Assembly: GCA_009760855.2 (NCBI GenBank)
Contig: WPIO01000065.1
Location: 376,001-440,000, forward strand
From: Cristatella mucedo
Taxonomy: Eukaryota > Bryozoa > Phylactolaemata > Cristatellidae
Reading direction: 5' to 3'
Length of the DNA: 64,000 nucleotides
Part shown: piece after piece, positions 55,608 through 64,000 of the stretch
Layout of the letters: each line of letters starts with the position of its first letter
How positions within the stretch are numbered: the stretch's first letter is position 1
Program-made: the position numbers and the translations under genes
Notes under the pieces: model-generated
What the model saw: only the letters and a program-made list of their open reading frames with translations
What the model was told of the DNA's origin: nothing
The model's database searches: none

Positions 55608-56204
55608 TTGACGCCTACATCAGCACTCCCACTAGGTCGTCTGTTTCCGGAGAGAACACAGCAGCCCGACTCCCGGGTGAAACTTCTACAGAACATCCGA
55701 CGGAAGCGGTCATTTAGCCGCGCCTTCACGAGCCCGCCTCCTTTGCAGAATAAGATGGTAGCGGACTGCATGACTGCGTTTACTAAGGCTGATCTGGCGA
55801 GTTCCAGTTTATGGAACACACTTACTGGGGAATTCCGGAAAGTTATAAGAAGGAAGACGGAGCTTAGATGGAGATGCAGCTGCCAAGCTGAGCTTGACCA
55901 GCGAGTGTACGCCCTTTATCACACTGGACGGCTGCGCTGCTCGCTGGGGGGGGGGGCTCCGCTGGGTTGCTCGAAAGACGCGCTATGGCGGTCGCGTCAT
56001 ACCCCGACGCGTCCGCCATCGCAGTTAGACAAGGCAAGAGCCCTTGTCGTCGTGCTTGCCGCCTTTCTAATGGATGTGTACGCTTCTCCGGGAGGTCCAG
56101 CAGAGGTCTGCTGCTGCCTGTCGGCGCTCAACGCTGTCGGTCGCCGGTCCGGCTTGGCACTTTCGCAGACCAAAAGCTTGTGCAATGAGCTTCCTCGACT
56201 TTGA
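55608..56204 (+). other. GC-rich open frame of 198 codons, coding status unclear
   Basis: Contains plausible protein-like text (NKMVADCMTAFTKADLASSS; ELRWRCSCQAELDQRVYAL) followed by a G9 run and compositionally biased text. No splice or family support. A (CT)n tract precedes it at about 55,550. Confidence 0.2.
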
Positions 56205-56420
56205 AACTCGCTTCCTTCACCTTCACGATTCTTTCGCCGTGGCATCTTCTTTTCCGCTCGCGACCGTGGCGCGTCCTTTTCAGCAGTCCCGGGCTGCTAG
56301 TTACAGGCTACTCGGTTTCTGCACTGTCCTCCTAACTTAGCTATGCTTCTCATTCCCTCTTTGCCGCTTGAGATAAAGTCTGTATGCCAACGCATGCGAA
56401 ACGGGAGCCGTACAGGCGAG

Positions 56421-57350
56421 CTGGTTTGGTCCAGCGGTTAAGGTGTCCACAGTCAAATCTGCATACTTTCAGCTACATAACATTGCTAAAATGCGGGATT
56501 GTTTAGATAAGGATACCACGTCCAAGTTGTTCTATGCATTTGTGACATCCCGTCTCGACTTTTGCAACTCATTGCTTACTGGCCTACCGGAATGTACGAT
56601 CATGCGATTGCAGCTGGTGCAAAACTCCGCAGCCAGTCTTGTCTGTTGCTAGCGTCGCAGTTGCCACATCACACCACTTCTCGCCGACCTGCACTGGCTC
56701 CCAGTTAAACAAAAGATCGCCTTCAAGGTATTGTCGCTCACTTTTAGCTCACTTCATTCTTTGGCTCCAGCCTATCTCTCAGATCTACTCCCCCATCAGA
56801 CCAAGCATCGTACCACCCGCTTTTCGGAATCCAAAAGTTCAACAATACCTCGTAAAAACCTCAAATCCTTTGGAGACCATGCATTTAGTTCGTATGCTCC
56901 CAAAGCCTGGAACTCACAACATCGCTTGACTTGACCACATTTAAAAAGAACTTAAAAACGCACCTATTTAGGACAGCATCTAGTGAGTCCCTGCGATTTG
57001 TCCTTGATGTGCTTATGCGTGCTGACACTGTGCATGCTGCCACTAACCACATTTGCATGCTGACCCTGTGCATATCATCCCTAACCATGTTATTTATGTT
57101 GTTTATCAAGCCTGATATTACTCATCATTTAATTGCGTTTTCCTTTGCAGCAAATGTAAAGCACCTAGAAAGAGATTGAGTTCTCTGAGGGCGCTTTATC
57201 AAGTGCTTTATCATTGTTATTATTTTTAAGGTGCTCGCCCCGACCAAGGTCAGGCTGAGGTCGTGGGCTCGAGCCGCCCCGAGGCAAATGTGAAGCGCCT
57301 GAATAGAAATCAAGTTCTCTCGGGGCGCTATACAAATGAATTATATTTAT
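56421..57350 (+). mobile_element. SINE family A split by a LINE insertion
   Basis: SINE head CTGGTTTGGTCCAGCGGTTA at 56,421-56,445 stops within the A-box region and resumes at about 57,226 with TTAAGGTGCTCGCCCCGACC. It then runs through the B box and tail (GTGAAGCGCCTGAATAGAAA, AAGTTCTCTCGGGGCGCTAT) to about 57,350. TTAAGGTG at 56,438-56,445 and 57,226-57,233 is the target duplication. Confidence 0.9.
56446..57225 (+). mobile_element. LINE 3' fragment inserted in a SINE
   Basis: Begins TCCACAGTCAAATCTGCATA (equals about 52,907 of the best copy) and continues with LDFCNSLLTGLPECTIMRLQ-coding text to the tail GAGTTCTCTGAGGGCGCTTT and (ATT)n. 5' truncation plus the flanking TTAAGGTG duplication are typical of target-primed reverse transcription. 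Among the closest copies to the 52-kb element. Confidence 0.92.
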
Positions 57351-58265
57351 AGGCTTTCAGCGCGCCTAAGAAACTCTTCAGCGTAATGCGTCCCTTCTTA
57401 GGAGGCTTGCATTAAAAAAGCGGCAGCTATGCAGAGGAGCATCGGGTCTAGTAGCGGTGTACAGCTGCAGTTTTTCACTCTGCGGAGACGCAGGTACTAA
57501 CAGGTCGTTAACAGGACTCGCTACCTTGGTAGGGCGGATGTAGGTTGGGCCCGCGTATACTCGCTGTATCACAAGTGTTGAACGCCACTCGACCGATTGC
57601 TCAACCGCTCTTCACCTAGTCTTTAATGCTTGGTTGAATTACATAAAGTTATACTTGCGCGAATGCATACTTTCTGGGCCACTCCTTACTGCCATTTTTC
57701 GAGAGCAGCTGCCAATCTCTTGCCATTCTTGGACTGTACGCTTCAATTTTTTATCCGTTAGGTGTGGCCAATTTTTCGGACCCTCTTTCCGAGACATTGC
57801 ATGTCGTTGGAGAGAGCTACTGGCTTCCTTATTAAAAGACCTCAGTGTATGCAGCTCTGCTTGTAAAGCGTTGTCAATGCATTAAACAAGTCCGCATTAG
57901 TTCTTCGTGCTAGACGAATATACGCATTTCCGGTTGGCGTAAGCCTGGCACCGTGCGTATAAGAAAACGGAAAAAGTTTAAGAAACCTACACTCAAAATC
58001 GTTGGCGAATCGGTGCAAATACTGTAGATTGTAAGTTCGATAAAGATTCAGTAACGTAAACAAGGTCGGCGGCTCGAATATCCACAGTAGCGCACGAGTT
58101 ATACGCACACATATGCACCGATGCAAATATTTATTTGTTTATTTAAAGGTAGGTTCCTAATTCTCCGTGCAATTATCGTCATTTAATGCCTAGCTAAATG
58201 TCTGCGGAAAGACTGCGCTTGTGGCATATTACCGAGATCATCCTCCGCGGCGATTATCACCTATA
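57351..58265. other. Intergenic, no gene seen
   Basis: No frame above 94 codons and none with family features. Confidence 0.4.
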
Positions 58266-58269
58266 ATAC

Positions 58270-58560
58270 TGATAATTATCATAATAATTATATTTAAATG
58301 TTCCAATATAATCCTATGAGCGCTAAATTAATTTCTAGGCACTTGACGTGTGTTGAAAAAGAAAATATCAATTGGTTAGTGGTAACATGGAGGATTTCAG
58401 CACGAATAAGCACACAAATGAAAATTCGCAATGTCAGGCATATGTAAGGAGGAACTTTCCCTTGTTACATAGCTGGACGTAGTTTTAAAGCACCTGGATA
58501 ACAGTTTCGTTCTTTAAGGGTGCAATAAAAAGACTTATTAGTATTATTGTTGTTAATATT
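58270..58560. mobile_element. Two facing LINE tail remnants
   Basis: 58,270-58,430 is a degraded minus tail (CTAAATTAATTTCTAGGCAC, TTGGTTAGTGGTAACATGG). 58,470-58,560 looks like a degraded plus tail (AAAGCACCTGGATAACAG, TCTTTAAGGGTGCAATAA, ATT run). Confidence 0.6.
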
Positions 58561-58748
58561 ATTGAAAGCACATTAAACTGTGGAGCTAGTATTGGTACTC
58601 CAGCGCAAGGTATTTTTACTAGACAACCCAGATTCCATCCAGAGGCTATACAGAATGTGGTGGCTGAGTTCTTTTATGAAGTTAGGCTTTCCAATTCCTG
58701 AGCTACACTACCTTTACCCATTTGTTGTCAATAGAATAGCGCTTGCAG

Positions 58749-58928
58749 AACCAAAAATCTGATATTGAAACTGACTTCAAGAGTCCATGCCAAGACCCTC
58801 CCATCGGCTTCTACGTAAGTGCGGCGGCAAAGAACCACGCAATGTCAAAAAGGGAATTCTACGAGGATGCATTGCACGCACTGTCATTAAGCCTACGCGG
58901 TGGTCGGTTTCAGATTGACGCTGACTAA
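58749..58928 (+). CDS. Candidate terminal exon, plus strand, product unknown
   Basis: Acceptor AATAGCGCTTGCAG is followed in phase 0 by 59 codons to TAA at 58,926. Text includes SPCQDPPIGFYVSAAAKNHA and REFYEDALHALSLSLRGGRF. Balanced composition and codon use suggest real coding, possibly the last exon of a plus-strand gene convergent with the VWA3B-like gene. Upstream exons were not found, and an old mobile-element frame is possible. Not recognised. Confidence 0.35.
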   Translation, partial: NQKSDIETDFKSPCQDPPIGFYVSAAAKNHAMSKREFYEDALHALSLSLRGGRFQIDAD

Positions 58929-59054
58929 AAATTCAGTGGGACACACGGATGTTAGACGGGCAACGGAAGAAAAAGCTGAGATGCTAGTGGGTGCAGCAGC
59001 AGACTTTGTAAGCGCTTTGGATTAAGCTGCTCAACGCGCGGACGGAACTCGTGC

Positions 59055-59060
59055 TTTATT
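59055..59060 (-). terminator. Poly(A) signal AATAAA for the VWA3B-like gene
   Basis: Minus-strand AATAAA about 245 nt after the stop codon at 59,306. Confidence 0.5.
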
Positions 59061-59201
59061 AGAGCAGAAACGCCGGGCACCGCCGCCGCCGCCGCCGCCG
59101 CCGGCTCGGCGGCGGCGGCCGCTCTCGCAGTGGTGAGCACGGATCCATGCGCGAGCGTCGCCGCCGCCGCCGCACGGAGCGGGGGCGGCGCTCGTCAAAA
59201 G

Positions 59202-59226
59202 GGCCGCACCGAAATACGGTGCGGCC
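59202..59226. repeat. Perfect inverted repeat, 10-bp arms, 5-nt loop
   Basis: GGCCGCACCG, AAATA, CGGTGCGGCC, in the 3' UTR of the VWA3B-like gene; could form a stable hairpin in the transcript. Confidence 0.95.
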
Positions 59227-59305
59227 GCGAAGCAGCCGCGGCGCGAGAGTTCGAGTGGCGCTATTGGCAGAGCTCGTCACTCATCGGCGCCAACGAGACG
59301 GCACG

Positions 59306-62300
59306 CTACGGTGCCGCGGCGTCGTCGGTCACCTCCCCAGGCGACGAGCTGGACGTCGCATCGCCGCGGTCATCTCCGCCGACTGTGCCGCGGCCCGACG
59401 GCTCGTCGACGTGGCCAACAGCCGAAACCTGGTCCGCGGCGGCCGCTGTCGCCGATGCAGCGGCTTCGCGTAGGCGCGAGCTTTGCTCCAAATAGCTTGC
59501 GGCCACTTTGATTTCTTCCTCCAGCAGGGTGACGTCCCTCAAGCGCACTGGCCATCCTGCCTCGTCTAATGCCGATAGCATAGACAGCTTGTTCGCGGTA
59601 AAGTCTGGTGGATTGGATGCATCGGCGGCCACCCTTGGCAAAAGAGAAGCCAGGCTGTCAGCCCCCGCCGCCGCCGCCGCCGCCGCCAACGGAAGCGCAG
59701 AGCGGCCGGGATCACGAAAATGCCGCCGGACGAGGCCGTGTGCTATGGCCGACAGCAGCTCGCGAGTGCACGACGGGCAGGTGGTGCACGCGCGACTGAC
59801 TATTTCCGCCCCGCCCGCCCCGCCCCTCGCGAGAGCTCCCATTCTCGCTCGGTCGCCTCGTTCGTAGACGAAGTAGAAGTTTCATTATCTTTGGCTAGAA
59901 AACTCCCTTTTAGTTGCCAGGGTAAGCCTTCAACGCCCAAGCACGAGGCCAGCTCAGTGCCGTAACAGTCGGACGGTGTAGACCGCACTGGTTCCGGGGG
60001 GCGGGGCGGGGTGGGTTATATTCGAAATCAAAGCAAGTTCAACGGCTTGGCCGACCGAAATTTTGCCAGTGTAGATGCCGCTGTAGTAGACCAGCTCATA
60101 CTTTCCCGGCCCTCGGCCATGAGCTCGTCGATCCTTCCCATCGGCCACCCAGCACCCGTTCTTACCAGCCTCAGCTGATGGCCTTTCCCTTCCGGCGGAG
60201 ATCTCCGCCGGAGAACGGCCGATTCATTGACTTTCGTATTCTCCGGGACCAGGGTCGGCTAGCCAGGCCACCGGCTCCGGCGTGGCTTCCTGCGATTTCT
60301 TATAAGCAGCCGCGCTGGGCGTACGGTGGCCTGGCGTGCGCTACTGTGCGTCACACGCCAATCTAGCAATGGAGACGAGCACGGGCCCAGTTAGACATTG
60401 CGACGGAATCAGAATGGTCGCAAAAAAAAGTGGAAGGTCCTGCCATGCGTACCGTGGACCCAGAAGAAAGCTTGGGTGGTCGACTAACCACTAATGTTGA
60501 TGCATCATAGGTGTGAGAAACGCCTGTCGATCGAATCTGCGAGAGACGCGACGCGCATGGCGGCGGCTATGCAGTCCACTGATTGCCAGTCTCGCCTGGC
60601 TCACTTCCGCCTTTCGTTGAGGAAGCAGGACAGAACAGATAGTAAGGAAAAGATTGGCTGACCTCTCAGCATTCTAGATCAACGACTGCTAGCATCGCGG
60701 TCTGATCCGGTGAGGCACTCGAACGTCACGACCCGGGTGTTTGGTTTGAATCCTGCCGCAGGCAATGCTTCACCTTCTGCATTGTTTTGCATGCTGGTGA
60801 AAGACGCTTAGGTTTTTCTACCTCTGAGTAAAGGGGGTCGTCGAATAAGCCTACGTTTACGTTTGCTTTAACCTCTGCCACATCACACCACGTCTCGCCG
60901 ACCTGCACTGGCTCTCAATCAAGCAGCACATCGACATCAAGGTTCTGTCACTTACTTTTCACGACCTCGGTCGCGAGGTCGTGGGTTCGATTCCTGCGGT
61001 GGGCGATTCTTTATCGCCACGGCAAGCGGTGGTGATAGCCATAAAGGCTCTACTGTCGCTTTACAAAAAGAGGCTGTTTAATCAGCTAGGATTGATTTTT
61101 TTTATTGATTTATTTAGGCCCATCAATTCTCTGGCTTCAGCCTACCTGTCAGAACAGCTCCCACACCAGGCGAAGAATCGTACAACCCGCTGCTCTGACT
61201 CGAACTGTTTAGCCGTATCTCGTACGAATTTAAAAACAGTTGGAGACCGTGCCTTTAGTTCCTATGCTTCCAAAACTTGGGACTCACTACCGAAGTACCT
61301 CACAACATCCCCTGACATGACGCCATTTAAAAAAGCTCAAAACGCACCCTTTTATACAGAATTAGGTGGGTCTCTGTGATTCGTCCTTCGTGTGCGTGTA
61401 CCTGCTTACATTATGCCTGCTGCTATCGATTTTTACCACCAAACATTTGGAATGCTTTATATGCAGCAAATGTAAAGTGCGAAGACAGAGATTCAGTTCT
61501 CTGGGGGCGCTATACAAATGTATTATTATTATTATTATTACTGCTAGTTGACGCACCCACCCATCGGGAGGATGGGTACGAGCCGAATACAGCTGTCGCT
61601 GCCAGCAATTCGGAGCCGAACGCGATAGCGGCGGTGCTCACCCGGCGACCTTTTTCTTGGAGTCGTCAGGCAAAGCCTTCCAGACGATTTGGTTTAGTCG
61701 CCTGCAAAAGTACGATTCGAAATCGCGCGAGCGACCGTTGGCGGCGAACAAGATAACCACCGCAGCTCCAGCTGCTGCGGAGGCAGGAGCGGCGGCGCAC
61801 GCGCGGCGGCGGCGGCGACGCTTAGGCGCAGACTGCCCGTGCGACGAGGTGGCCTCGAGGAGAGGCCGGCGCGCTCGCGAGGATGCGACCGTTAAAGAAT
61901 CGGCGCGGGGCGCCCATCGGAGCACGCGCCGCGACTTGAGTAAAGCCGCGGCGAGGCCGAGCGAGCACCCGCTGCAGCAGCAGCAGCGGCGGCCCACCTT
62001 TTGTAAGTGCCGGCAGCCTCCGCCACGGCAGCCTCGTACTTGGACAGAACTCCGAGCAGACTGGGATTATTGACGAGCGACAGCTTCGCATCCTTCCTTC
62101 TCGGCGTCACGCTGAGCTCCTACGAGGAGTCGCAGAAAATCGGGTCGCACATGCGTCGTCGGTGGGTGGCTCCGCCTCCGCCCCTCACCCGCTAGGATGG
62201 CCGCGAGAGAGGTGGGGCGACAACGCACGGCCAGCGACGATCGTGCGACGAGCGTCGAGCCAGCTACTGGACGGACGATGGCCACAGCTTCTGTTAGTGG

Positions 62301-63658
62301 GCGGCTGTTGGCCAGACCTTCTGCTATTGGATGACCGTTGGCCACAGCTTCTGCTAGTGGGCGGCCGTTGGCCAGAGCTGCTAGGGGGCTACCATTGGCC
62401 AGACCTTCTGCTATTGGGCGACCGTTGGTCAGACCTTCTGCTATTGGGCGACCGTTGGCCGCAGCTTCTGCTACTGGATGGCCGTTGGCCAGACCTTCTG
62501 CTTCTGGGCGGCCGTGGGCCGAAGCTCGCGCCGAGGTCACTCGACCTCGGCGCGAGCCTCGAGGCTTTGATTGTCACAGCTCGTGCCAGGTGTCCCGTTG
62601 ACCTGCCAGAGCCGCACCTCTGCATACCGTTTCTGCATTCCATATTTGCCGGCGAGAGAGGGAGAGACGGAGTCCTACCTTCACCTTCGTCGCTATGCGT
62701 GCCGACCGATGATTGGGGGCGCTTCGGTTAGGTGGGGAAGCTGCTGCTTAAGCAAATCGTTTGTTTCAGCTGCAGAGAGGCTGCCCGAAGATCCCTACAT
62801 CCGTATCCGGTCTGGACGCGGAATGCGGCTTGCAGCGGACGAAGGCAGCGAGCACCCGAGCAGGCCGCGGCCCGAAGGAGCAGAGACGGCGACTGGCTTC
62901 CGAAAAGGCGGCGATCGCAGAGACGGCGGCGGCGGCCTGCCGGCTTCGTACCTCGTCGATGAGCCTGGACACGAGCAGCGCGTCGACGGGGTAGCCGCCG
63001 GCCGCCGAGTCCTTGGCGATGACGGGCAGGAGAGCGTCGAGCAGCGTCAGCTTGCGGGCGCGAAGTCCGTTGGCGCTCAGCCACAGCTTGGAGGATTTGA
63101 AGCCCGTCGATCGGCTCCGGCCTCCGGCCGCCGACGCCGCCCCCCTCGCGCGCCGGTCTCGGGCGTCGCTGCGCTCGCCCCCACCTGCCGACGGACAGGC
63201 GCGCGCGTGCGACGCGTCGTCGGTTTTGCTCGAAATCGGAGTTCACTCATCGGCGCCGCCCCGGTCGAGCGTCCGCCGCGAGCAAGCGAGCGCCGATGGC
63301 CGAGCGGTTCGCAAACTCACCCGCCGCCGCCGCCGCCGCGTAGGGCCTCTCCGTCGACCTGCGGCTCTCCGTCTGCATCCAGTCGGCAGCAAAGAGGCCT
63401 CCGGCAGACATGGTTCGGAGCAGGCTAGTCTTGGTGTGGCTCGCCACGGACGCGGCTGAGCGACCGTCGCCGCTGCGCCCGCCCGGCACGTAGCGGTAGC
63501 TGCCCGAGGCGGCGCGCCGAGCGGCCGTCAGCGACAGCGTCGGTGCGCTGCTGCTCGGATGAAGCGTGGGCGCCGGACGAGCGCGAAGCGTCAACGAGCT
63601 CCTGGGTCGGTCGAGCGCTAGCGACGGCCGAGGGTCCGGCGGCGCAACGTACTGAAGT
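59306..63658 (-). CDS. VWA3B-like: VWA3B-like protein, C-terminal exons
   Basis: Five minus-strand exons with matching phases: 63658-63321, 63121-62952, 62119-61998, 61701-61642 and 59633-59306 (stop). They contain in order KTSLLRTMSAGGLFAADWM; SSKLWLSANGLRARKLTLLD then VDALLVSRLIDE; AKLSLVNNPSLLGVLSKYEA; RLNQIVWKALPDDSKKKVAG; and NKLSMLSALDEAGWPVRLRD then LLEEEIKVAASYLEQSSRLR. In the same order remembered human VWA3B has KTSLLRSQMSSL, WLKTYGLVAKKLTLMDAL, VVSKVFDE, KRLNKIVWRAL, and LNWPISLKELSMLESEI. The von Willebrand A domains would be encoded beyond the right edge. Vertebrate VWA3B continues with a tudor-like region after this point; here the frame stops after an acidic Ser/Gly-rich end, so that region may be lost or on an unseen alternative exon. 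The acceptor at 63,121 lacks a pyrimidine tract and is the least certain border. Human VWA3B function is poorly known. Confidence 0.78.
59634..60860. other. Intron of the VWA3B-like gene, left part
   Basis: Contains a 22-bp perfect palindrome at 60,191-60,212 and a partial tRNA-like SINE head at about 60,690-60,780 (GTGTTTGGTTTGAATCCTGC). A minus open frame at about 59,954-60,180 with protein-like text (GKYELVYYSGIYTGKISVGQ) could not be linked to the gene. Confidence 0.45.
60870..61545 (+). mobile_element. LINE 3' fragment split by a SINE
   Basis: 60,870-60,960 carries CATCACACCACGTCTCGCCG and TGTCACTTACTTTTC. It resumes at about 61,106 with CATCAATTCTCTGGCTTCAG, then TATGCTTCCAAAACTTGGGA, GCAAATGTAAAGTGCGAAGA and (ATT)n at about 61,521-61,540. 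Lies in an intron of the VWA3B-like gene in opposite orientation. Confidence 0.85.
60961..61105 (+). mobile_element. SINE family B inside the LINE fragment
   Basis: 5'-truncated: GCGAGGTCGTGGGTTCGATT, then GGCAAGCGGTGGTGATAGCC, AAAGGCTCTACTGTCGCTTT, AATCAGCTAGGATTGATTTT. Confidence 0.85.
62273..62530 (-). repeat. 30-bp minisatellite, about 8.6 units
   Basis: Unit about GGCCGTTGGCCAGACCTTCT followed by GCTATTGGGC-type text. Both strands stay open through it (minus: GLANGRPIAE repeats), but it lies between phase-matched exons of the VWA3B-like gene, so I treat it as intronic. Confidence 0.93.
62524..62557. repeat. Perfect inverted repeat, 15-bp arms, 4-nt loop
   Basis: GCTCGCGCCGAGGTC, ACTC, GACCTCGGCGCGAGC, directly at the end of the 30-bp minisatellite. 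Confidence 0.97.
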
Positions 63659-63844
63659 CTGCAAACGGAAGGTAACGAACGAACGGTTCGCTCTCGTCGA
63701 ACTGAGCGTGCAGCTTTCTTTACACGGCGCTGACGCAAAGAGGCGGTGCAATCTAGAGCACTGAAGATAATCATCCGTGGGCCAGTTTCATCGCGATCGT
63801 ATTAGCGAAAATGCAGTTTGTATCGGTATTTAATTTTTCCGATC

Positions 63845-64000
63845 CCCGTAAAAAAATGCTAGCTGATTCGACAGCCTCTTTTGTATAGCGATAGAAGAGC
63901 CTTTACGGCTATCACCGCCGCTTTTACAGCAATAAAGAATCACCCGCATCAGGATTCGAACCCACGACCTCGGGACCGTGGTCGTGAAAAGTAACTGCCT
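63845..64000 (-). mobile_element. SINE family B, minus orientation, runs off the window
   Basis: GTAAAAAAATGCTAGCTGAT, GATAGAAGAGCCTTTACGGC, CACCGCCGCTTTTACAGC, GATTCGAACCCACGACCTCG. In an intron of the VWA3B-like gene. Confidence 0.88.

Noticed and set aside
62067-62731. Open frames on both strands through the 30-bp minisatellite
   Set aside because: Repeat length is a multiple of three, so frames stay open. The VWA3B-like exons on each side join in phase without it.
1-64000. CRISPR arrays, operons, prophage or bacterial mobile elements
   Set aside because: None seen. Spliced genes, SINEs and LINEs show a eukaryotic nuclear sequence, and the tandem repeats have no spacer pattern.

Overview
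This is nuclear DNA of an animal. The genes have introns with GT..AG borders, and the spaces between and inside them are full of tRNA-derived SINEs, fragments of one LINE family (RT of the L2/CR1/Jockey type), a hAT-like relic and microsatellites. Orthologues of CNOT7/8 and of VWA3B (a protein of ciliated animals) fit a metazoan, probably an invertebrate. I cannot name the phylum. Coding tracts are strongly GC-rich (Ala/Ser/Arg-rich proteins), while the repeat-filled spaces are AT-rich.

Layout. (1) 1-1662, plus strand: last four exons of the CAF1/CNOT7-8 deadenylase. Its downstream sequence occurs again, diverged, at 3.42-3.89 kb and 8.29-8.71 kb. (2) 4.59-5.68 kb: broken hAT/ZMYM1-like transposase relic. 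(3) 8.88-33.12 kb, minus strand: one very large gene. Three open reading frames of about 820, 2030 and 2040 codons and two small 3' exons join in frame through GT..AG introns whose phases all match, giving about 5,000 residues, mostly low complexity, with ten tandem 21-residue CLxCL repeats. Its 5' end is not placed. The 8.6-kb intron at 22.04-30.65 kb holds LINE and SINE debris. (4) 33.1-42.7 kb: LINE/SINE fragments and unexplained AT-rich DNA. (5) 42.7-44.2 kb: GC-rich tract with a possible plus-strand first exon. (6) 44.22-47.27 kb, minus strand: a complete seven-exon gene for a Lys/Ser-rich protein, in which a whole exon-plus-intron unit of 248 bp has been tandemly copied. (7) 47.7-58.9 kb: the best LINE copy (52.05-53.70 kb), many SINEs, and two small unplaced exon candidates. 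(8) 59.05-63.66 kb, minus strand: five C-terminal exons of a VWA3B orthologue; its 5' part lies beyond the right edge.

The genes do not form a pathway visible from this window. The most unusual structures are the giant gene, the exon-intron tandem array, a recurring class of perfect GC-rich inverted repeats with very short loops, and nested LINE/SINE insertions that show the SINE shares its 3' tail with the LINE. Gene models rest on reading frame, splice sites and remembered family sequences; no search was run.
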